NCBI GenBank assembly: GCA_027574665.1
Contig: CM050648.1
Span: 65,179,363 to 65,243,362, forward strand
Direction of reading: 5' to 3'
DNA length: 64,000 nt
From: Rhynochetos jubatus
Lineage: Eukaryota; Chordata; Aves; Eurypygiformes; Rhynochetidae
The notes below the pieces were generated by a model. The model worked only from the letters and a program-made list of their open reading frames with translations. It was not told the origin of the DNA and ran no database searches. The translations under genes were made by a program, and so were the position numbers. Shown piece after piece: positions 1 to 13,279 of this stretch (position 1 is its first letter; each line of letters begins with the position of its first letter).

Positions 1-670
1 TTGGTAGAAGCTGGCTTTTCTCACACTGAAAACACAACCCCAAAGAGACTTTTGTCTGGTGCTTGGTGAATGACTGAAGCGATGGAATCAAAAGACTTTG
101 TTCTGTGGGACGTAGTCTGGTAGGTGAAAGAGTGGAAGATAGCCACTTTATTATCAGTTTGGTTATCTCTTTTTGCTGTATTTTCCTGCGTTAACAAACT
201 CTTTTCTGGTTGTGTGTGTGTCTGCCTCTTCAGAGGGTTATGAGAGGTGTTAAGTTTTCTGGTCTTTTAGAGCAGGAAAGAGATAAGTTATTTCTCAAGA
301 AAGACCCCTCAAGCCTTTTGTGCTGATATGTCACACTACAGTGAAATGCTGTCTGCTTTACTCCTGTCTATCTTTCCAGTTAAAGTAGTGTTGCATCTAA
401 ACTCCTGCTTCACTTCTCAGCAAAACCGTGGCAGACCTGGACCTGTACATCAGCAATAAGTATATTAAAAAGAACAGGCAAATGTGTTGACTCTCTTCCC
501 TTTGACATTCCTTTTTCAAACCTCTGTTGATAGCTTCCTCCCAGAAAGAGGACGGGGAGTGTGTGCAAACACTTGTTCTCCACATCAAGCCTGACTGAAC
601 AATTTCTCTGCTATTCTGAGCTTCTGGTGAACTGAAAATTACCAGCTGTACTGGATTGTGATAAACAGCG

Positions 671-686
671 TGTGTGTGTGCGCGCA
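671..686. repeat. Short (GT)n/(GC)n microsatellite
   Basis: This is an alternating GT run passing into GCGC, a purine-pyrimidine alternation. It is short, and no function is inferred. Confidence 0.7.
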
Positions 687-2512
687 TGCTCGTGTGGAAC
701 AAAAGAGATAAACAGAAACTATCATATCTGATGACAGCAAATTTATTTTCACGTTTATGACCCAATCTAGTATTTTAGTTTCATAAAATACAAATGCAGA
801 CTTATCTTCTCACTAAAAGTTATTTTTTGGAGTCCTCATATAAGCATACATGGAGCAGAATAACAAATCCTCTAATGCATTTCCTGGCTGACATATAGTT
901 AACAAATAGGGCAACAAACACATAGGTGCAGTCACCATTGCACAGGTTTGGAAAAGCAAATGAGATTGGGCTGGGGAAGAAGACAGGTACTTTAGAGCTA
1001 TGCAGATTCCATTTCATAGTTCAGGAGGGCTGATCCAGATATGCTCAAAGCTGATGAATGACACGCTAATTTTGTAGTCTTCTAAAAAGAGATTACAAGC
1101 AATCAGGTTATCAGAGCTTAACTAGCTAACACTCCTCAGATGATTTTCAACGACAAACAGTAGCTCACTAAGCTGCAGTAACACATCTGCCACCCTTTGA
1201 CGTCTATACTTTTAGTATTAAAGTGGTAACAACCTAAGTCTTTTTGTGTGTGCCACGTCACTTTCCATGTCAAAGTAAACCACAGTAGCTATAAAAAACG
1301 TGTGGTAACAACCCAGCTAGCTAAATCCTTGCCAAAAAATAACTGCAATAGCTGTCTACAGTCTGCCAGCATACTGTCGGCCAACTCATACCATGTGTGC
1401 CTTGTAGGGTCATGGCTTTAAAAGGACAACAGATTTGCCAAAATCTATCCATCTTTTCAGCTGGAATCCTCTCCATCACTCATGAAATGTAGTCATATCT
1501 AAGAGGAAGGAAATAGACAAAAGCCATCAGCACAGAGCACACCTAGGAGAAAGTAAAGAATGTTTTTAGACCCTGAATGGGAGCACTGCGTGTTGGCAGA
1601 ATGGGACTACCCAGGCTGAGATGCATAATTGCATCCGGAAATAACACTTTTTAAAACACTTTCTATGAACTGCACTTACCTGAGAACCTGGGAGCCAAAT
1701 ACTGTTTCTGGGTGTTCAGACAGTCAACTGAAACCCATACCTGGTTTTCTCAAAGGCCATTTATAATCACACTGTAAAAACTGCCTCCTTTCTGAGCAAC
1801 ACTGTCATGGCCCCAGCAGGACCTCAGAAGGCCTCTCCTGTGAGGCTTTTTAATTAAATACAGTCCATTGATGTACTGGGCAGGGACATGGGCAAGAACA
1901 GCAGACTTTGAAGGTCAAAGACCTGACCATAATTTCATCACAATCATGATCAGATAACCACTACATTTGTACAGAAAAGCTCCACACTGTACCTGCAGCA
2001 AGCCTACTACATCTGGGACAGGTGATCTGTATTGTGCAGGCACAACAGGTTTGCAGTAAGTGTGTGGGAGACAACAACCCTCCTACTTTTAGATCTGGAA
2101 TTTGGTGGCCTCTGTGTTAGCTAGTAGAGCTGGCAGGAACACAGACCAGCAGTGTGCCTGCAGCTCTGGCAGACAGCATGAGAGGTGGCTTCCCACAGAG
2201 TCCACTCTGGTGGGCTTAGAGGATACAGTTCTTGTGCCTCTTCCATGGACTCAGAATCCCAGGATGACGGACTAGAAGGAGATCATGGATGAATTAAAAA
2301 AGTGAGACAAACTCTGGTTGCCCCCACTGCCACTGCTGTTTGTTCTGCTCTGAGTACTTGCCATATCTGAGCTTGCAGGGAGGTTTGCAGGCAGTATCTG
2401 TGTGTCCAGAATTACCCTTAATCAGATGTCCCAAAGGGACAATGCTCTGATTTGGCAAGATGGGAAAGAGTCAATGGAAACCCACATTCTGGGCAGAACG
2501 GCGTGAGACAAC

Positions 2513-2650
2513 CTGAAAAGGGTATTAAGACGACAAGTGGAAAAAAGATCTAGAGGGAGCAGGAAAAAGGAATAACGAGACTGGGCAGAGAAAAGAAGAA
2601 CCAAAGAGGAGAAAGAAGAACAGCTGAAAAGGAAGAAAAGACAGACACAA
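2513..2650 (+). repeat. Purine-rich tract
   Basis: The plus strand is dominated by A and G over about 135 bp, with repeated AGGA/AAGAA-type words. A 90-codon minus-strand frame (2422-2694) across it is rich in Ser, Phe and Leu, which is what a polypyrimidine strand encodes by composition. It is therefore not called as a gene. Such tracts can expand or form triplex DNA, but nothing here shows that they do. Confidence 0.5.
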
Positions 2651-2663
2651 GCACTGTGGAATT

Positions 2664-3273
2664 CCAGAAGCCATGAAACATGATGGTTTTGCAAATCAGC
2701 TGATAGAAAGGATCAGATTGGCTTTCCTAAATGAATTTGCCAGGGAGGGAAAAGAATGAAGAACTGCCCAGCTCCAAAGACCTGGGCTGAGCCTGGGTGT
2801 GAGCCCATTTCACAGTAAAACTCTGACAGCAGGAAAAACTGGGTGCCCATGTGTAAGGGGAACACTGGCAACAGTGCTGTCAGGGATGGCACTACACTTA
2901 CTGACCATGGCGGGGGTGGGGACGGCACAGGGTGGGGGCATGCAAACATCTTCAGCAGAACACTTCCAAGAGAAGGGAGAGTGGTCAGTAGCAAACTCCC
3001 CCCCTTCTCCCTTTGTCACCCACGGTGACTGATGAACCTCTCTGCAGCTCTGTCCTGGTCTTTGCAGTGAAAGAATCCAGCTAGCTTTCTCAGAATGGCA
3101 GAAGTAATTAAAAAGGGGATCAACTTCAGAGGAACATAAAACACACACCAAAATTCTGTCTCTTTAATGATATCTCCTACATACTTTACTGGTGGGGATT
3201 CTGCTAGTGTAATACCTGTTAATTTTCTTTCTAATTAGGGCTATAGATCACCAGAGGCTGTTATATACTTAAT
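2664..3273 (+). repeat. Left arm of 610-bp near-identical inverted repeat
   Basis: Position n in this arm pairs with position 12263-n in the right arm over the full 610 bp, with no indel. I compared the two arms line by line and found two mismatches: 2987 (A here, partner C at 9276) and 3263 (A here, partner A at 9000). Identity is about 99.7%. Similarity stops abruptly at both ends, and no target-site duplication is evident at the outer edges. The arm is not a family I recognise. It lacks the CR1 tail and obvious LTR termini. It contains overlapping open frames, including one of 113 codons on the minus strand (2810-3151), none with a recognisable domain. The most economical reading is a recent inverted duplication, or an older one kept uniform by gene conversion. 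Confidence 0.95.
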
Positions 3274-6200
3274 TTGTTGAGGTTTTATTATATGGCTCAA
3301 CAGTCAGCCAACCACTCCGTGCATCATGTGATCCTGGTTGAGATCTTTCAGGCATTACTGCACACTGAGGCCCTTGGAGAGAACGTGCCACTACAATTTG
3401 TGAGTCACCCGTTCTTGCTCTGCCTAGGTCTTGTCATGTGTGTGCTTGTCAGGATTCATCTCCGTCTCCATTACCCCTGGGGCAGAAGTCATAGTTTGTT
3501 TCTGCTCACTTGTCTGATTTTTAGCAGATCGTATTCCCATCCTCAGAACCTTAAGCAAGTGCCATCTTTGGAGAATTTAAGGTGGAATTCTAAGGGCTGA
3601 CTTAATTCAACTCAAAAACATCTTTTAATTGACAGAAAATATTCCCAGTTCAACCATTTTTCAAGGCTGACATAGACTGCTATACAAAGAAAAAAAAATT
3701 AAAAGCATTCATTGCTGTTACCAAAAAGAAAACTGATTTTCTTAACTGTTTTCCTTGTATTTCCATCTTTCCATATTATTCTTTTTTAATTAATATTTAA
3801 TTCTAAGACTTTGAAATTAAGTTCAGGTATGAGGCAGACTTTGTCTGAAACACACCTGAGATCTTCATTAATTCTATTCTTGCCAGAAAGGTTTGCGACC
3901 AAATTATGTACCAGCTAGTTAAGCAATTAGCTTGGAAATCATCAGTAGAAAAATGAGAGAGTAGATCACAAATAAGCAAAATCCGGGGTGCATTAGTGAC
4001 CAGAACATAAAGTATGCCAATGAAAGAGCATTTTATGAAGCCACTATAAGCCCGCCCAGGGGACTGTCCAACCTTTGTTTCACCTCCAGGATGTCAGCTT
4101 CCAGGTAAACAAGGGTATTAGAACATCATTGCCTCCAAATTGGTGAGTAAAGAAGGTCACCAATAGCTGTGAAATAGTACACCTCATCCTCCATCTCCGT
4201 GGATTCCAGGAAGGATGACACCTAAAATTTTTTCAGACACACATTGAGAATAATGGTACTACTTGTTATGTCATGCTAAAACTACATATAAATTCCAGAG
4301 AACCACCATCCTGCTTATCTGGATCCACAAAGGGCTTAATTTTCATGCAAGCGATTCCCATGACTTTGCTATTTCAGCTCTTACAGAAACAGGATAATGG
4401 AAATTCTTGTGCACCTCCATAGCAGAAATAAACTTGAGAAAATTCCTGCTTTCTCCACTGTTATCTGGTATGATTTTACTGAGATGGAGAGCGCCAGGTC
4501 AAGGCAATGGTGGTTGTTGTTGAAAACCTTCAGAAATTATACATTAAATGAAAATAATAAGTAAAATAATAAGAATTGTAAATATAAATTCATTCATATA
4601 GCCAAATAACCTAATCAGCCACCCCCTAGCCATGCATCTAGTAGCTTTCAAAAAGTGAGCAAGTTCCAGACAACTCAAAAGAAGAGCAATTGGTCTGGAT
4701 CTAGTTTTGTCTACAGAAGCATGGCTAGCCAGACATTCTTCAGTGGTATTTGGATGGGAAAACTATGGGAATTAGAGTTCCTAGACTGGGAAGTCCACAG
4801 TGAAGTAGCACAAGGAAGCTGGGCCTCTACTTATTGCGTATGGATGTACAAGATGTAGTTGACAATTCAGAAGTGCAGTTGAGTTAGACTCCACCAGCCA
4901 TGGAAGACTAGTTGTTCTAGGAACAAATAGGGCACAAGATAATGTGTTGTTTCTTTTCCACCCAGCAAAAGAAATCATCCTCAACTGAAACAACATATAT
5001 CAGCTGAAAAGGTCCTATCTTACCATCCCATGGAAGAACACAAAGCACAGTAAAACAGACAACCCAACACTGCTATAAAAAACCTCACAGAATTGAAGGA
5101 GCTTCAGATAGTAAGAGGAGTTTTACTGGAGATGTGATATAACACTGTTTTTCTGAACATGCCCTGGCAGCCTAGGTAGATCTCTAGAAAGGAAGGTCCT
5201 TGCACAAAAGAGAAAAATAGAGAGGGCAGGTTTGCACCACACACATTGAAATTATGCATCTCAGTGTCACCCACTGTTAGGCAGGCCTAACAAACTTCTC
5301 TGAAAGACAGTGAACATATGCATCCTGTCCATTAAGAGTCTTTAGATAAAGAACAGCTCAGATTCTTGGCCAGAAAGTTGCTAACCCAGAGACTGCTGAA
5401 GCTATGGAGGAAGGATGTAACAACGGACGAGTCACTCCAGGAATGGCCAGTTCCTCTATTCTTCTGCAGGAACCTGCTGTTGGCTCCTATCAGAGCAAAC
5501 TGGATGGGCTGGATGGAATTTCTCCACATAGAGAGCAGGTCTCCTGCTCTCTACTCACCTGTCTCTCATATCCCCTCCTGTTTTCAGCCCCATTTCCATG
5601 CAGTCATGCAGACCCTGGCCTCCTTAAGAGGGACAGTAAGCATCAAGGGACATTACTGCTGATGCGATCATCAATGACTGCTGCTGGAAATCCATGCAGA
5701 AATATGTGTTGTGCACAGGGAAGCAGACAGCAACAATACCCAGCTCTCCTTCCCTCTCTCCCTTCCTCCACCTGTAATTGAAATTCAAGGAATCTAAGTC
5801 CCTCTGTCTCCTGTCAGAAGGATATTTCCATTCCTTGGGGAAGGGGTTAACAAGGGCAAGCCATGTCTTAGTGGCACTCCTCCCAGCAGTGTGCCCATAC
5901 CACATGTGTAAATACCAGTATGTGCATGTAAGCACCTGATTTTAGCCAGGACTTCTTCAATGTGCAAGAATGAGGGATAAGAGCAAATTCATGTACACGG
6001 GCTAGTCGAAATTAAAACGTTTTTCTCTATCCAGATAATTTTCCTCACAGAAGGGACAGAGGGAGGCCGTCAGATAGTGGAAGCACCTCTACTCTTTTAA
6101 GTCAAACTACAGCCTTACACCTCTGAGGTGTGAGGTCTCCTGTAGACCCGAACAGTTTATGATTACAAGGTACGTTCAAGGTCAGGCCTGACATGCAAAT

Positions 6201-8989
6201 CATCAAGTCAGGGTCAGGCCAGGTCTGACAGTGATAGAAGAACCATACACATTCCCATGACCACCAGGAAAGTCTATAGTGACAAGGTGGGTCCAGCGTC
6301 AAGCTCGGAACAGAGTTCTCAGGCCAGGATCCAGGCAGGTCAACAGGGCTCGTGGCCAGGCATGAAAGCAACACAGCCGGAGCTAGAGATGGGAACACTC
6401 ACAGAGTAATTTGGGCAAGGGCTGAGCTGCAATGGAGCCCCTGAGCAGAGGGGACAGCTGGAGGCCCCAGGTGAGGTCGGTCAGAGCAACTAAGGCCCTT
6501 GAATGCACTCAGGACCCTGACATGGTTTTGTTAGGAGCTCTACCACAGAGGATGTGAAAACGTGCCAAGAAACTTTGGCCTGAGCCAAGGAATACCCAGC
6601 AAAATACCAAGCCCCAGCTGTTCCAGCAGGGCTCGTGCTGCAGGAGTGTCAGGCAGGCTCAGACGTTTCCTGTCCCATAATTTTCCCCCAGAACATTTGA
6701 AAAACATAGAAATAATGGTTCAAGCCGGTCTGCAGTGACCATGCCCAAGAGACGAGGCAGCCAGCCAATGTGACATTTGCTTTCCTCACAACCAGAAAAG
6801 CCAGCAGCAAACAAATTCTTAAGGAGGGACTGGGAGGAATATTAAAGGCTTTGGGTTGCAATGGATTTTCCAAAAATCCTACAATTTAGCAGAAAATGCA
6901 CATTAGACCCATTATTTATTGTCTTATGCATTGTGAATGGTCTGAGAACAAGCTATTTTTTCCCAGCAACCTCCAGCATACCTAAGGAATATCTCTCTTG
7001 TCTTCCTTTGGAGTTGTCTTTTTCAGGCTAAATAAGCCTAATTCTACTTTTGTTTTCTACAGATTACATCCATTTGGCCTACATATTTTCTCAAGTGTGG
7101 TGCCCAAAATGGTATGAAACACTCCAGCTGAGACTTCCATTCATCTCCATGTTGTCATCCCAGATGGTTTTTTTTTGTTTGATTTAGTCTTGTGCAAGTT
7201 CTGTCAGTGTATAAAGACATGCATATTTGAAGAAAAAAAAATCAAATTAAAAACTGAAGGGTTAAACCATTGTGTGAGAGTTTGTGAGACACAAACTGTC
7301 AGAAGTGAACAGAATTACAGTTATAGAAGGGGTTATTGTTAGGAATAACTAGAAGTTCAGAAAGCAAATGTATAACCTCATTTCCTCCTGACTGGTGCCC
7401 TACATTACTGCAAGCATTATAGATGGCCATAAGCTCCTTCAGAATTCCAAGACTACTTGTAACCTCATATTCTGTTCCTTGCGGAAGGCAACCCCAGTGT
7501 GATAATACTTGCAAACTTTTTTCAAGTGCAAGTTCTTCAAGTGCATCCCTGAAGTTTGTTCCTCATGCTTTGCAAACCATCCCAATGTGACCTTTTAAGG
7601 AGCAGAACAATTGTGAAGGCCCTACATACTCATTTCAGCTGAATCAAGCTATAGGTATTGTAAAGAACTATCTCAGCAAATAAGAGGATAAAGACTGAAT
7701 ACCTTGATGGGTTTTTCCAAATGTTGTTTCAGTGGGTCTCTGAAAAACTGTGGGAAATGATCATTTCTTGACAAGACAGTCATCAGTTCTCCTTCAACAG
7801 AAGTTTGGGATGTTCCAGATGGAATGTGTTCCACAGTACAGCCATGATCCCTGAAACTCTAGTTGTTCACATTACTCTTCAACCAAACTGTCTAACTGCT
7901 CATGAAGAATTGCAGAGAAGGATTCTAAGAAGCTGCACAAAGTGGAGTGAAAAATGGAGGATTTACTGTTAACAAGAAAGTTTTGTAAGGCACATTATCC
8001 ATACGAGTACATTCTGGGATGACACGATTTTCAAAATAATCTTGGTATAGTCAGCACTGAACATGTACTAAACTTGTGTCAAATATAAGTCTGTTTGCTG
8101 ACCACTTTCTATAGGCTCCGGGCAGCTTCTGTTATTCACAGTTCTGTAATAACTTCATCATACAGAAAACAATCCAGCTACAGACCCTGGTAGCCTACTT
8201 CAGGACTTCTAAAACCTAAATCTCAGTTCTGTGGTGGGGAAGCTTGCAGCTTTCAGAGCCTCCTCCCACCCAGAGCTTTTAGACTTGCAGTTTTGGGAAA
8301 CCTCAGGCTCTTCACAGGCTTGAGAAGCCAGAGGTTGGCACTATGCCTCTTGGATCTCCCCTAAAATTGAGTTGAAATTGAAATACCTGCTTTGCCAGGA
8401 ATTCTGCGACTCAGACAGGAATTCTACAGGACACCTGTGTTATAAAGTAATGAAAAATACTTGTAAAATGCTCAGGCTCAACATAAACTTAATTGATCAA
8501 AACCTATTTCATTGAGAAATTTGAGTCTAACGTTTAAAGCGGAACATCTGCCCTCAGAACATGCAATATGTATACATCGTACAGTTCCTTTTCAGAGGTG
8601 GTCCTTCTTCAGCATCCAGGTATTTTCATCTCACTTCAGTACTGGAAGAACACTGGGGAGGCAGGAGGATGCCAGATACTCATAATTCTACTCTGCTATC
8701 AGCATACTGGCCCTAGTTTTCGGAGTTTTCAAACACCGCGTAAAACATGGCTGTAATGAAAGTTAATATGTTTATGGCCACATTGAGCTTTCTCCCTATA
8801 AAATTCCCTTCTGTTCAAAGTGGTATAAGCTCCATGCATCTTCCATGGTAGTTTTGAGCCAAGATAAAATAAGCTATTGTTCTTCCAGTGTCTTGTGCAC
8901 CACATCTTCCACTCTCTTCTTCTAAAATCTCTTTCTATAGCTCCAGATTCTGTCCCTGACTGAGGATTAGGCCCCTTAACCATATCTAT
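3274..8989. other. Spacer between the inverted-repeat arms
   Basis: This is 5,716 bp of single-copy-looking sequence. Most is AT-rich, with a more GC-rich stretch around 6100-6650 that repeats short words such as GGTCAGGCC (near 6180 and 6211). Frames up to 125 codons occur (5404-5781, plus strand), with nothing recognisable in any. I see no CR1 tail, LTR terminus or transposase-like protein, so the inverted repeat does not look like the ends of a coding transposon. Confidence 0.6.
6100..6650. other. GC-richer block of unknown origin
   Basis: This is locally richer in G and C than its flanks, with repeated GGTCAGG/TCAGGCC words between 6175 and 6240. It could be an old, decayed transposable element or a conserved non-coding block. 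I do not recognise it. A 98-codon minus-strand frame (6102-6398) crosses it without any domain signature. Confidence 0.3.
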
Positions 8990-9599
8990 ATTAAGTATAA
9001 AACAGCCTCTGGTGATCTATAGCCCTAATTAGAAAGAAAATTAACAGGTATTACACTAGCAGAATCCCCACCAGTAAAGTATGTAGGAGATATCATTAAA
9101 GAGACAGAATTTTGGTGTGTGTTTTATGTTCCTCTGAAGTTGATCCCCTTTTTAATTACTTCTGCCATTCTGAGAAAGCTAGCTGGATTCTTTCACTGCA
9201 AAGACCAGGACAGAGCTGCAGAGAGGTTCATCAGTCACCGTGGGTGACAAAGGGAGAAGGGGGGGAGTTTGCTACCGACCACTCTCCCTTCTCTTGGAAG
9301 TGTTCTGCTGAAGATGTTTGCATGCCCCCACCCTGTGCCGTCCCCACCCCCGCCATGGTCAGTAAGTGTAGTGCCATCCCTGACAGCACTGTTGCCAGTG
9401 TTCCCCTTACACATGGGCACCCAGTTTTTCCTGCTGTCAGAGTTTTACTGTGAAATGGGCTCACACCCAGGCTCAGCCCAGGTCTTTGGAGCTGGGCAGT
9501 TCTTCATTCTTTTCCCTCCCTGGCAAATTCATTTAGGAAAGCCAATCTGATCCTTTCTATCAGCTGATTTGCAAAACCATCATGTTTCATGGCTTCTGG
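8990..9599 (-). repeat. Right arm of 610-bp near-identical inverted repeat
   Basis: This is the reverse complement of 2664-3273 with two mismatches (9000 and 9276) and no length change. The 113-codon frame of the left arm reappears here on the plus strand (9112-9453) with the same deduced protein. The 9276 difference falls in its third codon position, but it changes residues in the other overlapping frames. One substitution cannot show selection. The flanking bases at both outer edges differ between the arms, so the duplicated unit is sharply bounded. Confidence 0.95.
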
Positions 9600-11477
9600 G
9601 CTCCCAGACTTTTCCTTCCTTTCTCCTCAAATGATTCTTGAAGACCTTCAAGATTCAAGTGAAGTGAGACACTGAATTCCAGAGTTTGATTCTTGCAGAG
9701 AGTAGATCCATGGAGTTCACTTTTTTGGGGTTTTTTTCACTCCATCTGCTAAACAGAAGCCACAAAAGATAGTAACCTGCACTGGGGCATTCTTCTACAG
9801 AAGAAACAAGTCAGTCGTCAGCAATGAGAAGGTGGCTTCCTACACAATACTTCCCATTTAAAGGCCGTTTAGACTCTTTTGACATTTGCTATGAGAAACA
9901 GATCCTCCAACTGGACTGCAATTTTATATGCACTCTCCAAAATACCTACTTTGAGAATCTTCCGATTCTGTCTTCACCAATATTACAAAACAATGTGTCC
10001 CTGTAGACATGATCTTCTAACCATGATTAGAACCAGACTAGAAAGAAGGTGGCAATGGAACTCAGCACATCTAAACTGTTCTGCTCAGCAAATTGAAATA
10101 TGCATCACTTGGACTTGCAGAATTGCATGTGTTACTCTTACAGCAACAGATAAGAGAGAAGAAATTGTGCAGGGCAGTGGAATGAAGGAACAGGGAGCTA
10201 ATAGTTCATGCACAGAGAGAGAGGTAGTGTTGTAAATTACATGAGCAAAGTGCTTTGATTCAGGCCCTTTATCTAGAGGCCTGCGGAAGGTAGCAGGAGA
10301 CTGAGAAAAGCAGCATTACCAGCCCTGCAAAATGCAGGGTAGGGCTCAGAATACCAAATCTTTTCCAATCAACACAGTGCCAATGCCAATGCATTCTCTT
10401 TTGGAAACATAAACCATAGAGTGAAGTACAGAAACATTAATTGTTCCAAATCTGAGAAACTCCTTATTCTTTTTTTTTCCCTGCACCCCTGACACACCCT
10501 CCCCCCCAACCCCAGTTACATGACATTAAGGCAGTTAAGACTGGATAATACTTATGTAACACAGTGTATTAGGTTCTTTGTAACATTATTTTTAAATTAA
10601 ATTTATAATCCTGTCCATTTATTCCCATCCCTGTACCAGAAAGCATTAGTCGACTCGAGTCTAGCTGACCCAAGATGGGTTCTGAGTAGCTCGGTATTCA
10701 ATGGAAACTGCTACAAAAGAACAGCTATTGTCAAAATGTGACTGAAATGTTCTGCTAGATATCTTCTGATTCAAGGTTCAGTAATCTATAATAAATCTAG
10801 TTTAGACTGTCAGACAGTAAAGAAATTGAGGCCAGTCAGCCAAATTTTTAAACACATCTTAGCAATGTCATCTACTAATAGACAACAAATGTTTACAGGT
10901 CCACCTCTTCCTTCCTTGCATGTTATTGCCAGGAAAATGCAAACCAACCCAAAAAATCCAGTGGGCAGCATGGCGTGGACTCATTTTCATGCACGCTACA
11001 GTTCTCACTTCAGAAGAAGCAGAGCTTTGTTGAGATCCAACATTCACACTAAAAGTGGTCTCCCTTCACAGCCCGAGGGAGACAGTGCAGTCCATTGTTC
11101 ATTGCTGTGTTTCGCTACCCTATGGTAAAATCCTTGACCCAATGAAGTCATTACAACCTTTATCATTGATTTCAATCTTGCCCCATAACAAGTTGCTACT
11201 TATAACTGAGGAAAGTTTACTTGGGCAAGGACAGAGTATTCTCAAAGTGCCATCTAAAGCTAAAATAATTCCCCAGGGAACTGAGAATCACCACAAATAT
11301 CATTACCTTCTTGTACAGGGCACTGTTTGCTTTCAGTAACATGAACAGCAACGTGTGTTTTAAAAACAAAACACATTTGAACATAATGAATGTTAAAAAC
11401 AAGAGTTAAGGCGGTGAAGCCTCAGTAAAGCCAATGGTAATACCAGAGAGTGCTACAGCAAAATTCTTAATTCAAAA

Positions 11478-11496
11478 CTAAACAAACAAACAAACC
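11478..11496 (+). repeat. (AAAC)n microsatellite
   Basis: This is a short run of AAAC units with slight imperfections. No function is inferred. Confidence 0.7.
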
Positions 11497-13264
11497 AAAA
11501 CAGATAAAAATCACTGCTCTTGTTGTAAAAAGGTCAAGCCTCTATTTTGGAAAGGCTTTTCATCTTAAATAAGCTATATCTAGAAGTGACTTTACAGTTA
11601 ACAAAGACTTTGAAGCAGCAAAATCCTGCTCCATGTGACAAGATGTGGGACAAAATGGTGATGCAAAAATAGAAGGATAAATATAACTAAATGTGCCACT
11701 CAGAACACAGAAAGCTGAGGCAGGTGTTGTCATAGCTGTCAGCTTTCAGGTTCCTTCTTTCTTCAGATTTTCCAAATCACATCTTGATTCTTCCTTAAAA
11801 ACCATGTAAAAGCAAAATGAGGACCAGATATGAGACTTTTGGTTTTAAAACCATAATTTCAAGGGCTTTGAAAATAGTCTAAAACTGCATATTGGTTAAA
11901 AAAAAAAATTGTCTTGATTTTCTTTTCTCGAATTTAGAGCTTTGTTTCTGAGAGATTAGGAAAGACAAGAGTTTTTGGAGAAGACAATAATAGTCTTAAA
12001 ATATTAAAGCCTCAGACAAAACACATAAAAATACAATTAAATATTTTATAGAAATGAATTTAAAATACTTCTCACTTGTAAATGTGTAATCTAGAATAAA
12101 TTTTAGGATGAAAACACAGAGTTTGGACTTCTTAATGAAGTCTCAGAGGCAAAAGTATCCCAAGTTGTGTCATTTCTGTAAGGACTGAAATGAGAAAATC
12201 CTCAACATTGTGAGACTGTTAAAAAAGTAGCCAGCACTGGCAAAGGAGAGTCAAGTGACTTCAGTAAATGAGGGAAATACTGACAAGCGTAAACCCTGAC
12301 CCCTAGCAGCGATATTCTCATTTCAAGACTTAGAGGTCTGCACACACAACCACCTACCTATTTCTGTCAGAGTCTACTCTTGCTGCAATCCATCCCTGGG
12401 CAGCCAGCCAGCACAAAATCTCTCCAGCACAGAAGCCCCACTTAAGCCATGGGTTTAACAGGAACATAAATGAAGGGAGTGGTTGAAAATAACCTGCCCT
12501 TACAAGGCAATCACATTTCAGGATTCCCAGGCTATAGAGAAAAGGCATTCGTAAACAGGAGAATCTTGAAGTTCTGCCTTTCCTCATCATCTTCTCCTTG
12601 GAAGATGAGAAACCTTGAGCCATTTCTGTGAAAGGAGCAGCCACAATGTGGGAAAAAGAACTAGTGGTTTTGGTTTTCCTTAAACTTCCCTTCCATGGCT
12701 ATACTAGCGGGACCTGAGCAGTGGAGCACCCTTTTGCTCAGTTCTATATGATGCGAGAGCAGGGGAATGTGTGCTCCTGGAACCTCTTTGCAGATGGTGA
12801 GGGTTTTTTCTTTATGTCTTCTTCTCTTCCGCTAGTTCATAATCTGCCCCCCAGCTTCCCTGGGGCCAAGGAGAAGAGGATGATCTTTATATAGCTCTCC
12901 TCAGGGACTGGGTGAATCACAGAGCAACATCTAATCCCTCTTGCACTGCGCAACTGTATAACATCCCAGCTGAATATCGAGCCACGGAACATAAGTTGCA
13001 GTTTTAAATACAAAAATCAGCAGAAAGATTACAAGCACAGTTAGAGCAGTTACCAGTTTTCACCATAAAACTCAAACTGAAAAACTGGACAAGGGAAAGG
13101 TAAGAAAAGAAAATAACCAGGGAGGGTTCAGAAACCACCTAGAAAGGCCAAGATACCATGTCCTTCATTTGGGCACGCCTTTTTTATTAAGTTTTTGAAA
13201 AATGATATTCGATAGTTGTTGGGTGAATCTATTGCATGATTTATTTGTTGGGTTTTTTGTTGGC

Positions 13265-13279
13265 TTTTTTTTTTTTTTT
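13265..13279 (+). repeat. Poly(T) run, 15 bases
   Basis: This is an uninterrupted T run followed by CTTTT. It may be a microsatellite or an old poly(A) tail on the minus strand, but no retroposed sequence is recognisable beside it. Confidence 0.7.

Larger units (their letters stand above)
1..2663. other. Unannotated AT-rich sequence
   Basis: No gene or recognised repeat is visible here. Open frames reach 122 codons (minus strand, 397-765) but show no recognisable domain, no neighbouring exon structure and low-complexity composition, so they are treated as chance. A short alternating GT/GC run lies at about 671-686. Positions 2513-2650 are strikingly purine-rich on the plus strand and run up to the inverted-repeat arm that follows. 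Confidence 0.6.

Noticed and set aside
397..765. 122-codon minus-strand open frame and the many others of 60-140 codons across the window
   Set aside because: They lie on both strands at the density expected by chance, lack recognisable domains and exon-intron context, and several are demonstrably shadows of CR1 or LTR repeats.
2664..3273. Inverted-repeat arms as two LTRs of one provirus
   Set aside because: Proviral LTRs are in the same orientation. These are inverted, lack TG...CA ends and flank no retroviral coding sequence.
2664..9599. Inverted repeat as terminal repeats of a large DNA transposon such as a Polinton
   Set aside because: There is no target-site duplication at the outer edges, no transposase, integrase or polymerase-like protein in the spacer, and the 6.9-kb total is short for that class.
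10649..10659. Overlapping SalI and XhoI sites that look like a cloning linker
   Set aside because: There is no vector sequence on either side and the composition of the flanks is continuous. A chance occurrence is sufficient.
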